Of a stretch of DNA of 64,000 nucleotides, positions 12,650 to 25,295 are shown one piece after another. The stretch lies in assembly GCA_037957365.1 (NCBI GenBank), contig JARHVA010000459.1, positions 4,293,001 through 4,357,000 on the forward strand, in the 5' to 3' direction. Every line of letters begins with the position of its first letter. Within the stretch, counting starts at the first letter, position 1. Source of the stretch: Torreya grandis. Lineage: Eukaryota > Streptophyta > Pinopsida > Cupressales > Taxaceae. A model generated the notes under the pieces. That model had not been told where the DNA came from. It saw nothing but the letters and a program-made list of their open reading frames with translations, and searched no databases. Made by a program: the position numbers and the translations under genes.

Positions 12650-13700
12650 TCCTAGGGATGAAAAACTTATTTAGAAACATGATCCCAATGGGATTTACTA
12701 GTTAAATAAAAAAAAATCTCTTTGGAACTTAGAGGAGGATTTCAATTGGAAGTCTCTTTGGATTAAGAACCTCATACCCAAAATCAATGTTTTCTTATAG
12801 CTGGCAGCATAGAATAAGATCTTAATAGTGGAAAATCTAATTAAAATAAGACTAACCATCCATAATAGATGCTCACTCTACAAACAAGGATTACAGTCTA
12901 TGGAACATTTATTCCTTTTCTATCCTTTTATGTTAGCTATATTTTAGTGCTTATTCAATGATTCTAACATTTCATGTGTTTTTCTAGGATCCATCTTGGA
13001 CTTAATCACCTAGTGGAAACCCCCTTGGGAGGAACCTCCACTAACTTGCTCATGGAAATTTTTCGTAACTCAAATTTTACGGGACATTTAGAAATCTGGA
13101 ATTCATGTATCTTTTATAGTCATTAGCCTCATCCTAATTCCACCTTCAAAAGGATAAAGGTTTTAATGTAGGAAAATTAGTCAATCTCATCCTCTTTGTT
13201 TAACCAACCAAGCTTTCCACTCATTTCTAGTATCATGAATCAACTTACTCTAGTCATTCTTGGAAAATTCCTAGATAAAGGTGTGGATAGATCCCTTGTC
13301 AAGTGTTCTCCCCTATTCCCTAGTGGGTCAAATTAAAATGTGAAGGGGTAGTAAAGGGGAATCCTACCCTAGCTAGAGTTAGTAGTTTGATTAGGGATTC
13401 TTTAGGGAACATAAAATTGACTTATGCAGGGCCCCTATGGATTTAAACTAATCATGTATCTAAAGATTTTGTGGCACTATGGGTTATTGATGAGGTAATT
13501 AATCTAGGGTTTCAATTTATACACATAGAAGGGGTTTTGATGAACATCATTAGTTGACTTAAAGGACTCTCTCCACCTTCTTGGAACATTTTTAGAATCA
13601 TCAATGATTCAAAAATGTTACTAAAATATTTCAAAAGAGTTATCAACAAGCATGTTTACAGAGAAGGTAATAGGGGAACTAACTACTTAATGAACATCAG
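12650..13700 (+). pseudogene. LINE-1 ORF2, zf-RVT finger and RNase H domain
   Basis: Around 12720-12940 lies the zf-RVT pattern: SLWIKNLIPKINVFL, NKILIVENLIK, HNRCSLYKQGLQSMEHLFLF. From 13318 a plant RVT_3-type RNase H follows: WVKLKCEGVVKGNPTLARVS, where the first catalytic Asp of the FDG motif is Glu; then IEGVLMNII, where the GDS Asp is lost; and VYREGNRGTNYLMN at about 13656, where the final AD pair is TN. Three of four acidic sites are therefore damaged. The domain removes RNA from the hybrid during insertion. Confidence 0.82.
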
Positions 13701-14007
13701 GGTCCCTAGAAGTGATTACATCACTTGGCACATTGGAGAAGTTTTAGATGATGTCATCTAGATAGTCAAGAACAGAAAATGATGCATCAGATAAAGGAAT
13801 GATGTTTAAACTTATGATGCTAAGATCATGAGTTAAGTGAAAGGATTTTCACATGTGTAAAGTTCTAATTTCCAAGTCTTTTTATAAGCAGTATCCACCA
13901 TGCTCTCAAACCTTGTTTATGGCTTGTTCTAACTCCATCCATTATTATCTTCCTTCCCTATAAGGTAATATTTAAGCTACTTTCAAAGGTAATACTCAAC
14001 AAAAAAA

Positions 14008-15191
14008 ATGGGAGGGGACAGAGACCACTTCGATTTGATTTCCTATTTCAATATTAAAAAATGATCATGTTTGGCAAATATAGTTAAAGGGAGGTTGGCC
14101 CATTTTATGGAATGCCTAGTGGGGCACAATACTTCACTCTCCAAGTAATTTTCCTAAGGTCAGAACAACCAAGAGGTGAAAATGCATGGATTGAATATTC
14201 AGATAATAGAGGAGCTAATAGGAGAGACCATTGGGATAAAATGCCATTAATTAGAGGCATTTAAAGACAAGTACTACAAGGAGAAGCTCATGAAAATTTT
14301 ATTCAAAAAATAAAAGGAAAATTATAGGCTAAAACCCTCATCCAATAAAGGCTTCATGCATGCTGACCTACTAAGGAAATGGCCAAAGGTATTTCTCTAA
14401 ATCATGAGATATACCACATTAGAAGGAAAACATAGTATTCTCTATTCACATCATTTATTTCTCTTGAATCATTTCAAGGGTCATTTTATTAGTATCCCAT
14501 TTTTTCTACTACAATCATTGGAGGTGTTTGTATTAAAATTCAGGAATAATCTAGATATGGTTTAATTTACTAGGGTCTCATCTTTATTTTGATCAAATGG
14601 GGGAACCAATATGGTCTAAGATCATCTCCAAGGCTATGGACATCAACAGTGAGAAGGAGGAGTCAAAGGAGGAGGGAATTAATGCCTCTCAATAACAACC
14701 CAAAGTATAAAATCAATGGAAATATTTGGGGGATTCAAGTGCCTATGCACATAAAAAACACAAAATTGATTTGGGTATTCCTTCCTACACCTCTAGAGGA
14801 AAATCCATCTTGGGGGATGATGTTAAGAAGGGTTTTAAGGATTCCATTCAAACACTTCACACTAAAATAGCAATCCAAACTTCTCTATACATAAATCTCA
14901 GAAGAATTTGAGAGGCTTATTAATTTCATCTATGTTAATAAATTTGTTTTAAATGATGGCAAGATCCCTAAGATCCACACCTTTAGAGATGAGTCTACAT
15001 AGAAGGATAAGGAGGAGGATGACCTCTAGGTTTCTAATAAATATAAAAGAGGATCCCTCCACTTGGAATCCAAAAGGAAGAAACTAGATAAGGATGAGGA
15101 TTAGTTTACTAGAATTTAGACCAAAGGCAAATGCAATGAAAAAGCTAATATAGATACCAAGTAACTGGTCACTTATTCTAAATTAGACTAA
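14008..15191 (+). pseudogene. LINE-1 ORF3, conserved downstream protein of unknown function
   Basis: Downstream of RNase H and still inside the element is a decayed third ORF matching ORF3 of LINE-2. The best segment, 14083-14560, reads VKGRLAHFMECLVGHNTS, then KMHGLNIQIIEELIGETIG, then HHLFLLNHFKGHFISIPFF; LINE-2 has KGKVVRYMERLHGSKPHIT, LHGITVNLTKDFLAEVTG and FHFVFLNHFRHKFSMSFPFY at the same places. An acidic patch (NSEKEESKEEG) near 14650 and a basic tail (KYKRGSLHLESKRKKLDKDED) near 15035-15100 keep the same order as in LINE-2. A possible start is ATG at 14008. Function unknown. Confidence 0.75.
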
Positions 15192-15391
15192 ATCTATTTC
15201 TCCTAGATACTTTAGACTTCTTTTTGGAATTTTTGTTGACTGTTGGCTAATTTTTTGTAGCAATTTTTCTAATCTATTGGGTTAGCCCTTTTATCTCGCT
15301 AGGGTATTTTTATTTTTCTTTCTCATCTTTCAGTTCTCTTTTATACTGGGTATGGGCCCTTTTAACCCATATTTTACCTATAAAATAAAAA
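15192..15391 (+). other. LINE-1 3' UTR with terminal hairpin
   Basis: The pyrimidine-rich 3' UTR ends in a small hairpin at 15348-15368: GGGT pairs with ACCC, and the loop holds GGGCCC followed by TTTT. Then comes a pyrimidine-rich linker (ATATTTTACC) and a short A-rich end, TATAAAATAAAA, directly before the duplication. LINE-2 ends in the same way, so the hairpin is a family trait and could be the RT recognition site. Confidence 0.7.
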
Positions 15392-15407
15392 ATGAATCAA
15401 TGTTATT
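15392..15407 (+). repeat. LINE-1 target-site duplication, right copy
   Basis: ATGAATCAATGTTATT, identical to 7701-7716. Confidence 0.88.
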
Positions 15408-15479
15408 AATATAATTTTTATACCTATTTACACTTATTATGGTGTAAAATTAAGTCTTATTGATGTGTATATGATATCA
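15408..15479 (-). repeat. gypsy-2 3' LTR, first ~72 bp
   Basis: On the minus strand the PPT is followed at once by TGATATCATATACACATC, a typical TG start of an LTR. The copy is cut after 72-88 bp by LINE-1. Confidence 0.6.
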
Positions 15480-15495
15480 TCCCCCTCTTATCTTT
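15480..15495 (-). promoter_or_regulatory. gypsy-2 polypurine tract
   Basis: Minus strand AAAGATAAGAGGGGGA immediately before the presumed LTR start TGATATC. It would prime plus-strand DNA synthesis. Confidence 0.7.
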
Positions 15496-15949
15496 GAAAT
15501 TACCTAGTACCCATTATTTAAAATTGGTGAGGGTGATTGCTATAGAATTTTTTTAATTCTTCCCATGTATAATTATTCTCAATCAACTAGTACCATTAGA
15601 CAAGAACTTACTATAACTCTTTAATTTATATCCTAATGTTTTAATGATTTAGGATCTGAAGTATAGTCACCCCATCCCTTACCTATAAATTTTTCTAGTT
15701 CAAAAAGTGTGAAAGATTAGGCACAAATTTTATAAGTATAGATATATGATTTTTACTATATTTTGGAAAGGTAAGGTAGAAACATTAAATTTTACATTTT
15801 AAGATGAATATTTTGAAGAATATAAAAGGATATCAAAAAAATATGGTGCTAGTTTGGAATATTTTCAAAAATTTATGGAACTTTTTTGAGGGTATACCCT
15901 TAAAAATATATTTTGTCAAATTTGAAATTCCCTTAGACACCTTTCTAAA

Positions 15950-16760
15950 TGCATAAATCTATTATTCTTGTTGGATGTAACCTTGATATTTTTTCTAATT
16001 ATATCCCTTTACATTTCATATTATTAAAGTATTTCCTATTCTAAATTTACGTCTTAGTCTTCCCACCTAATGGCGTGTTATACACTTCTTTTTGTAAAGA
16101 GATTTGAAGTGTTCCATTTTCAAAGAGGTAATGATAAGTATCATTGTATGCAAAATCCACTTGGTAAAGCTAATCTTCCAATTTGTATTACTAGTCCATC
16201 ACATACATTCTAATCATGTCTAGTAAAACCTCATTCACTTTATCTACTTGACCATATATTTCTAGATAAGTAGAGTTGAATTTTAATAAAGTACCAAAAT
16301 ATGAAGTTAGAGTATCCCAAAACTGGGAGCTAGACAACTTGTTACTATCTAATATTTTTAGATCTAGGACTTTTTGAAGCCAAAAAAATATCTAAAAACC
16401 CATTTTGAAAGGATGGGAGCATCATATTTAATTATTCCTATGATAAAGTGGGAAACTTTTATTAACTTATCTACTATTACCAAAATAGTGTCATGTATTT
16501 TGTTAGACTTTGGTAGACCTAAAATGAAATCCATGGAAATTATAACCCATTTTTATTTTGGAATTTTATGAGGGTAAAATTATCATATAGGGTGGAAATG
16601 TTCTTCCTTAACTTATTTCTATTCAAAACATTTGGAAACAAAATAAGCCACATTTTTTTTTCATTTTAGGCCATAAATAGAATAATTTTATCTCGTGTGT
16701 CATCTTTGTGACACCAAGATGAGTGAAATGTGGGGCCAACATAACCTATTTCATGATGAT
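15950..16760 (-). pseudogene. gypsy-2 integrase remnant
   Basis: On the minus strand, 16563 down to 16374 is largely open and reads SMDFILGLPKSNKIHDTIL, VIVDKLIKVSHFI and SKWVFRYFFGF: the strand with the first catalytic Asp of the DDE core. Further left come FWDTLTSYFGTLLKFNSTY, then GQVDKVNEVLLDMIRMYVMD near 16190-16290, the end of the core. Near 16070-16150, SLKMEHFKSLYKKKCITRH matches the SLKMAPFEALYGRRCRTP-type block. Stops and frameshifts are frequent. Confidence 0.85.
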
Positions 16761-17399
16761 TTCCCTAAACATATGGCATTAAAACCTTATAATTCCATAT
16801 ATATAAGAATTATACCCAACATAGTTTTTATACATATTCTCTTGAAATATCATATTTGATTTCCTTACAAAACTCATTTTTTCCTTCTTGTTCCAGTAGT
16901 TATTTTCTCAACTCATACCTAAGATGAGAAATAATAGTAAAGTAAAGTATTCTGCTAAGATCATAAACCAATTTTTTAATTTCCCATATTTATGTCCATA
17001 TCATAGTAATTAATAAATTATAACCACTTGCACTACCATGAACTCAAATTTTCTTAAGCATAAAAATGCTAAAAAACTTGTGACTTGTCACCAACTCTAA
17101 TTGCTCACCTAAAATATATGTTTTCATATTTTAAGGTAATACATAATTGAATCCAAAAATTCATGTGGAGGAAATTTTAATTTAATGGGATTTAATTTTC
17201 ATGACTCACAAGCCACAACTCTTCCATTTTGAGTCAAAACCTCACAAAGTCCTTCTAAAGAAGCATCCCTCCATAACTCACAATATCCATTAGGGTTATG
17301 AAATTATATAATATATGATGTGGTGAAAATATAATCAATATTTGGAAAATATAGTCACACTTACAATTCCATTAAAAATTATTGCCTTTATATTAAGGA

Positions 17400-18100
17400 A
17401 AGTGATGGGATAGAATATCCTAGAAAATTCTTTTACAAACCATTGATAGTAAATAACCAGTCCCTAAAACATTTTCACCTCATGTACATTATTAGGAGTT
17501 GGAAACTTCTTTATGTCCTTTATATTTTTGAGTTATAATGAAATACTATATTTATAGATGATATGGCTTAAATAGTGAATTTTAATTTTATAAAAAAAAC
17601 ACTTAGATAACTTTCCATACATCCTATGATTTCATAATCTTTGCAAAATTGGACTTTAATGGCATTCATCTCCTTGATCATAATTAGATTATATTATAAT
17701 GTAATGAAAAAAACAAAGCAAATTTATCTATATAATCATAAAATGTGCCATCTATGAGGTTTATGAAAGGTTCAAATGCATTGGTTAGCCTTAAAGGCCT
17801 AATTGTGAACTTATAGTTACCATATCGAGTTTGAAATGTTATCTTATGGATATCCTCCTTCTTGTTACACAACTTGTAATGTCATGATATAAGATCAATT
17901 TTATATAAAAAATAACCCTTTCATATAATCAAAAATATCATTAATATTTAGTAGGGGATAACTATTTTTAATAGTGATTTTATTCAATATTTAATAATCA
18001 ATACATAATCACAAAGTCCCATCCTTATTTTTAACAAGAACAACTAGTTATCTCCATGGTGATAAAATTGTATTTGTTAAACTTTTATCCAATAGATATT
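17400..18100 (-). pseudogene. gypsy-2 reverse transcriptase remnant
   Basis: Minus strand, right to left: SPWR, LVVLVKNKDGTL, LCIDY and NKITIKNSYPLLNINDIFD (about 18060-17930); at 17872-17684 EDIHKITFQTRYGNYKFTIR and PLRLTNAFEPFINLIDGTFY, DYIDKFALFF, corresponding to the YxF-x-PFGLTNAP and DKFVVVF region. The YxDD box itself is destroyed (FSLHYNII). Then YGKLSKCFFYKIKIHYLSHI near 17600 and the KKFPTPNNVHEVKMF block. A clear Ty3/gypsy RT, inactive. Confidence 0.85.
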
Positions 18101-18899
18101 ATATTTAAACCTTGATATATTTTACATATAATGTTCATCTTATACATATATTTTGAGGTGGGGGTAAATTCTACAATGATTTCAATGACAAAGTCAAATT
18201 ACATTACTAAAGGAAACCCTAATAATGCCTGTGGGAAAACATACTTGAACTCTTGTAAACTAGAGTAAAATCTCATGTTAGGTACTTTTAGTTTTATCTT
18301 TTAATTGTACATAATATAAAATTCATAATTTTCTCACTACTTTCTTTAGCTATAAGGCTAAAATAATTCTTGGATTCCTTGTATTTTTTTATGCCTTAAA
18401 GAGTTATTAAATTTACCTTATCATGTATACATTGGACTCTAGTTTCAAAAATATCAATGTGACCTAATGCACATGAATCTAATACATACTTAAGATGATT
18501 TCATATGATCCTAGCGGGGACAAGTGAAGGTTTAACTAAGTAATAAATAATTCAAAATCTAGTTCCACTTTTCCTAATTGCTCTGTTACTAGATAAATAT
18601 TATATTCCAAACTTTACTTGACACAATTATCTCATATTTTTATTTTATTTTTAAACTCAAAATAAATTTTAAGTGAAATTAAAGTATAAAAATGCCCATA
18701 ATCAATTCATATTGTTAAATAAAAACCAGATATAATACCTCTAGTTTTAATCAAAGTGTATTGTAACATTACATGGTAGTTATCCATTTCTACATAAAAC
18801 TTTTGTTTAGCCTTTTTGTTTGAATAACAATCTAGGAATTATTTCTAATAGTGATCCTTTCTATAGATTCATTTTCCTTGATTTGTCCCACACTATGGT

Positions 18900-19960
18900 A
18901 ATGACACCTAAATGGATCCCATGACAAGATTAGAATTGTGTGGAGGTGGAAGAGAATTATTTTGATAACCTTGAGTAATTTTTCCTCCCTTTACATTTTC
19001 TTGGAACTTTATGGAGTTAAAAAAATTCCCTTTATTTTCTTAAAATATTCCCCTTATTGTATCTATCCTTCTTGTTTTACTCTTCATTCCTTACATGTAT
19101 TTGATTCTAAATTTTTCATTTTCTTTAACCATATAATTTGATTCTATGATAGTAACCAAGGTCATTGGCTTGGTGAGAATTGTGTCATACATGATTATGT
19201 ATTTGATCAACCAAATTGGAATATGGTAACCTTATTTTACGCATACTTCATATGATAAAAAATGAATGAGATCCAAGAATTTAGTCTCATAGTCAACCAC
19301 AGACAAGTTATTTTGATGTAGTAGCTGAAATTTAGTTTCCTTTCCCTATTATTCCCTAATATGTACCACATATCAAGTTTTTTTTCAAAAATTTACCATG
19401 TTACCCTTTACTAAATGTTTTAATACATATTTTTTAGACTAAAGTATTTTATTAAGATAAATAACTAAACTTGAACAAAATCCCCAATCTTTATTTCCCT
19501 TCCCTTATTCATTTGGATAGGAACCTTCTTGAATTCTCTTTAAAATGTTTTCACTTCTTAGACTACAGGTTTATTTACTTTCACATGCATCTTTTATATT
19601 TTTTATTTTTTCTAGCATTTATATTTTAATTTAATTTCCTAATATCCTATCCAAATGAATTTTATATTTTTCTATCCCAGTTTGAAGAGATCCTAAAATT
19701 CATTAAATTCCTTCCTAGACTCATACATTGTCCATAAAATGGGGTGGATGATGATTTTGTTATTATTATTTATTATGATTTGAGTCCAAACTCTAATTAT
19801 GGTCTTAGTTTTGACCTCCCATATGATTATAGGCTCTAATCCTTCCCGCAACTTGTCGTCTTCTCTTATTTCTAACATTACCAACATTTAGGGCATTTCC
19901 TTATATTATGGCTTCATGTCCTCACCATTCTTGGGAACATAAAGCAAGGAATTGGTTTTC
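18900..19960 (-). pseudogene. gypsy-2 gag remnant
   Basis: Minus strand around 19370-19250 reads FQLLHQNNLSVVDYETKFLD, then LIHFLSYEVCVK, matching the retrotransposon gag pattern F-x-L-x-Q-x3-SV-x-EY-x2-F-x2-L. A 64-codon open stretch at 19887-19693 (REDDKLREGLEPIIIWEVK) lies upstream and is probably the gag N-terminal region. Protease and the RNA-binding zinc knuckle were not clearly found between gag and RT. Confidence 0.6.
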
Positions 19961-19990
19961 TAACCCAAATTTACCTATTATTTAAACCTA

Positions 19991-20005
19991 GAAATATGAT
20001 ACCAA
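19991..20005 (-). promoter_or_regulatory. gypsy-2 primer-binding site (initiator Met tRNA type)
   Basis: Minus strand TTGGTATCATATTTC; the TGGTATCA start fits the 3' end of plant initiator methionine tRNA. Confidence 0.65.
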
Positions 20006-21327
20006 GTAAAACAACCCCATAAAATTCACCCTAAATATTTTTCTTCGTGAGTTATCATAATGTGTTGGGATAACATTCTAGAATACAATATTTATAAAAA
20101 TACTCAAAATTTTGATGAAAAGTCACATTATTTTATTCCTTAATATTAATTATTTTTCATTAGTTGAACTAGTGATTCAAACATTAGGATTTAATGAAAA
20201 TTACTCAATTCTATTTAGCGTTGATAGAATTTAGACTACATATATAGTTTCAACGACTTTTCCTGGTAGCATAATCATCAAATAAACTAGCTTCCAAAAG
20301 TTAAAATATAAATATTATACTTAAAAGATTACTTCATACTACTAATTTCATACTCCAGGGATTTCTAATTAAAATTGGTTTTATCATATTTATTCTAAGC
20401 TCATATTATATTTTTTAATTATATACTTGGGTGTATTTTAGACTATTTCATATTTCTCAAAAGAGAATTTTCCAAATTATCCTTTCAAACCTGATTATAA
20501 TTCTTAATGTAATTAATATAATGAAATCCTAGTTTCACATAGTATTGTTTATATAATTTAGTAAAATATAGTATATAATATTTTTTACTAACCAAGGTAC
20601 ACCCATATGCAATAGAGATATTGGAGTGTAAAATATTATATATGAATACTTAATGCAAAACAATGTCAATGCCCAAGAAACTAAGGTTCCTAGTAGATTA
20701 CATACAAAAAACATCAAACTATGATTGAAAATGTCCAACAAGATGATATCAATGACATATTCAATACAAGGTATCAACAAAACAACACATGTAGATCTTA
20801 CTGCCCAAAGGTCTTTATAGTATAACATATTTGTACAATAAAGTATAATATGTCAAATAGTTAGAGTCTAAATAAGTCAAAATATTACACCATTTATCAT
20901 ATAAATCACTAGTATATTTCATATAATTAATGTTAATAGGGTTCCTATGCCAAAATATGATTTCAAAATATTATAAAAAGTACACATATAAACAATTATA
21001 GTAATAATAACATAACATATCCCAAAACCTTCATTGAGTTATAAATTTAGAACATAACAAAGATAAAATACATGAACCATATCTTTCCTAATGTTCATTG
21101 ACTCTAATCAGTTTACATATTATTATTATTTTTACACAAGGATAAAATACAAGGATTGAGTATAATAATGAAAAAATACCTTCTCTATTAACTGTAATAG
21201 ACCATCTCCTAATAAATAAACCAAGCTTAAAAATAGAAATAATGGAATTATAATATAACAAGGTGCCTTCATTATTACAACTACTAAATACAAATCAAGT
21301 TTTAGAAAACATCATTAGTTACCATAT
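20006..21327. other. probable gypsy-2 5' LTR sequence, not delimited
   Basis: AT-rich, no coding motif. By position, right after the gypsy-2 PBS, this should be its 5' LTR. A 97-codon minus-strand open stretch at 20535-20828 is hydrophobic and matches nothing I know. The left LTR of gypsy-3 begins at 21328, so the gypsy-2 LTR may be interrupted there and resume right of 49786. Confidence 0.4.
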
Positions 21328-22631
21328 TGTTTAACCGTAAAATTTGAATCTAAGGTGATATTACCACTAACCCTAGATTTTATTAAAGGGCATATAGAAA
21401 TGAAATGGCACAAGGGTGATATTTAGATCTACAACAAGCTAGTTTGATGATAAACTCAGATATAAGTATACACTAATTTTAATATGCTGAGATATATAAA
21501 AATAAAAAGTAAAATAATGATAGATATAGAAATTAAAAACAAGTAATTGAAAATATAATTTTGGATCTAAAATAGGAAGAAATAATTCTAGAAGGAGATT
21601 TTAGAATAGTTGTTAGATTCTAAATTTGACACTTCTACCATCTTAGACACTAATGTCAGTCTCAAATAGTAGAATTGATTATAATATTTGGGTTAAATTT
21701 AAGTGTATTATATGGAATACTTAATATAAAAGGATGCAACCACCTAGATGCATTCAGATCTAGATCATGGACTATGTTCCTTATGAAATGTCAAAAGCCT
21801 AGTTCTCTACATCTAGAGTAACCTAAGGGAAATGGGTTAGTGGTCACATGGTGTCGAGATGACCCCAAAGATGATGATAGTTGAGGGTGTTTCTTACATA
21901 TCCAATAATATATAATAGGGCCTTAGACACATGTATTTCTCCCCTATGTGTTATATTTTGTGTAAATCATGGAATATTGTGCAAGGCAAGTATAATAGTG
22001 CCCTAGCTTCTAACTTGGCAAATTGGGCTCTTGGGATTATCATTTAGTAATTAAAACCTATATGTGTTGTACTTATAATTGATATGGAAATAAGGAATAT
22101 TTTTTCAATTAAATGCTTGATAGAGTGTTTTTGATAAGTTTCCTTGGTATTTTTTTAAAATTTTCCAAGTGTATCTAAGTGAGGAATTAATTAAAAATCA
22201 ATCATGTATTTATATCAATCCATTTGGAGTAATAAATTACATTAAATCACTACAGATTACCATTAGGATATGTTTTATTTGTAAATTAGATGAATTTAAG
22301 GAACTAGGCACTTGCATCAAGCCAAAAAATAATGTTAACATTGGTATTTATCTCAGACATTAGTGTTTAGGGAGCAAAGAAATAGTTATAATATCAAAAC
22401 TTTTAGAGATGGAAGACAAATATGTTTAAACCATTCTAGGAAATATATAAGACATGGGTCATAAACATAAGATTGGTCAAACTAAGAGATATAAGCCAAA
22501 GGGCATAAGATAGGATAGATACAAGACTTGTAAAAGTGAGAAAGGTATAGAACTAAGAGGAACATCCAAGATTGGAGTTTTTCCATGTATACAAGATTAA
22601 GGTGTTAAATAATCGTCAAATAGTGTCTACA
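21328..22631 (-). repeat. gypsy-3 3' LTR
   Basis: Aligns by eye over its length with 48435-49786 (for example the TCTAAGGTGAT..TAACCCTAGATTT block and AGAAATGAAATGG.ACAAGGGTGATA). On the minus strand it starts TGTAGACACTATTTGACG next to the PPT and ends in TAAACA. About 1304 bp. Confidence 0.85.
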
Positions 22632-22648
22632 TTTCCCCTCCCCTTTAA
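22632..22648 (-). promoter_or_regulatory. gypsy-3 polypurine tract
   Basis: Minus strand TTAAAGGGGAGGGGAAA directly before the LTR start TGTAGACAC. Confidence 0.8.
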
Positions 22649-23437
22649 TCCAGTAATGAAATTTATAATTTAAAGGAAAGGAATGTTTACTTGGGTGTGT
22701 CTTCCCACCTTGTATTTGTGTGTCCCTAACTTGAGTGCTTTGATGGTGATTGACCTATAACCAAGAGCATGTTATAATATAAAATCAATGTATATAATCT
22801 AGGATATAAATTACTTTAAATAGAAAGGTTTATGAGTACACTTATGTTTTGATGTAACCACCTTGAATATTGGCATGTTTTATTGAAAAATATGTATCAT
22901 TGTAAGGTTCTACAATTGAGATTAGGAAAAATATAAATAAATATTGAAAGTGACTATATCTAAGGAGATAAAGATAGAGAGATTGGAAGCCACATGCCCC
23001 AAATTTAGATCAAAAGTGAGTTACCACCTATCAATTTATATTTGATCAATCATGCAATCAAATTATACCTATAACCTAGTGAGGTTTGATGATTAAGTCC
23101 AACATTAAAACTTAATAATATTGAGTGATTTGATCACCTAAACTATACCAAAAATTCAACCAGCTACTATAATATATTGGTTCAATAAATTCCTTTCATG
23201 TTTGTGGGCTATCAATATATAAAATTCCATGATGTGGTAACAATCCATAAAAGAGTTTGAAATATGAAATTGATTTAGATTTTAAAATGTTAGGCACATG
23301 TTTTATAACATATACACCTTATATATGTCTCATGCTGAAATTATGTATAATAATATTACCAATGTATATAATTTTTCCACAAATATGAATTTAAATCATA
23401 TTAATATATTCTTTGGATAATTCAGATAAATGTGCAA

Positions 23438-23601
23438 GTGTGGAGAACATGCTTCCAAATCATGTACCCATTATAAATGGGTAAATGTGAAAAATTAAAT
23501 AAGTACCACATAATGAATGAGTGTGAAGAACATGCTTCCAAATCATGCCCCCATTGAATCTAAGAAATGTGAATGTGTAGAATCCATGCCCATATGACAT
23601 G
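23438..23601. repeat. short tandem repeat, two and a half units
   Basis: GTGTGGAGAACATGCTTCC followed by AAATCATG starts at 23438 and recurs with one change at 23521 (period 83). A third, weaker unit starts at 23575 (GTGTAGAATCCATGCCC). Confidence 0.8.
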
Positions 23602-24278
23602 ATCCCACTAATATGCCCCTCCTTTGAGGTGAGATAAAGATAGGAATTGGTAGTTACCTCACCTCAAAAGGATAATACAATTGTATAATCTATGAAAGTA
23701 ACCATGTATCATATAGAAGGAACACATCTATGCAGATATATCATTGAAGTCAACATACACTATTCTAAGTAAATCAAAAATAAGTGGCATGTTCAAATAC
23801 CACACAATCAAAGGGACATGACTTAGTGTAATGTACACAAAAGCAAGGATGACATATTCAAATTTCCATATAATGAGCAATTACATGGTAAAATATAAAA
23901 TAAATCACACATAAGCATGGTGGCAAAAAATAAAGGAGTATATTCAAGTGCTCAAACAATCAATACAATAGTAAGGTAAGGCAGTCAAGGATGTACATAA
24001 AGTGAAGCATAAGCATCCAACATAAACATATCATAATATCCTATGGATTAATTGTTTTAGAAAAAATTTCAAGTGCATAGTATATAAAGTACCTTGTATA
24101 ATAAAGAATAATGGATAAACACATGTGTAAGTACATATATTATCTCAAAACATGATAATGAAGGATAATCAATAAATCATATAACATGTGAGTATCAAGA
24201 TAAAAGAAGTAGATGCCCCCAATGTCTATATGACATGAGTAGAAGGAATGCCCAACATCAAAAATAAGAGTAGATCTT

Positions 24279-24894
<616 letters not shown>

Positions 24895-25295
24895 TAGTAT
24901 CATGTTCAAGTAGAAGTATGATACATGTGTGTATGTATAAATAACTAAATATACCATCCATCAACATAGAGCTAACACACAAGTGCTAAGGAGATAATAT
25001 AACATTTAGGTGCCGAAAGTGTTTTTGGAATTTTTTTGCGGGTATTTTTGGAATATTTGGAAGGTAAAGACTATCACATGGTTCCATCCAATGGATTTTA
25101 ATATGTATCCCCACTATGAACTTGGTGTATTAATCTTGAAAAGCTATCAAGGAGCATGTATAGGTTTAATATCTATCATTTTAGTATATATGATATTTTA
25201 TGTATGTAAAATATGACTATATGGTCTAGGAGAGATAGTAGGAGTGATAAGAGTAGGAATTATTAGAACCCATGATTGAGTGATCATTTATTTAT

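Larger units (their letters stand above)
7717..15391 (+). mobile_element. LINE-1: full-length L1-like LINE with an extra ORF3
   Basis: A 7.7-kb non-LTR retrotransposon bounded by a perfect 16-bp target-site duplication. Order: 5' leader, ORF1 (gag-like, decayed zinc knuckle, proline-rich linker), ORF2 (apurinic endonuclease, RT, zf-RVT finger, plant-type RNase H), ORF3, and a 3' UTR ending in a hairpin and a short A-rich tail. All ORFs hold many stops and frameshifts, so the copy is old. Because the duplication brackets leader and tail, this insertion seems not to be 5'-truncated. It lies in the LTR end of gypsy-2, 88 bp from its boundary at 15479. Confidence 0.88.
15408..20005 (-). mobile_element. 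Ty3/gypsy retrotransposon (gypsy-2), gag-pol remnant
   Basis: A minus-strand gypsy element read right to left: PBS at 19991-20005, gag, RT, RNase H region, integrase, PPT at 15480-15495 and the start of a 3' LTR at 15479. The RT and integrase wording is of the chromovirus-like type (RYGNYKF, LTNAFEPF; GLPKSNKIHDTILVIVDKL). LINE-1 has inserted into its 3' LTR, so the rest of that LTR should lie left of 7701. The 5' LTR should begin at about 20006 but its far end is not certain. Confidence 0.82.

Noticed and set aside
20535..20828. Minus-strand hydrophobic open frame of 97 codons
   Set aside because: No motif, no partner, AT-rich LTR-like context; length is possible by chance.
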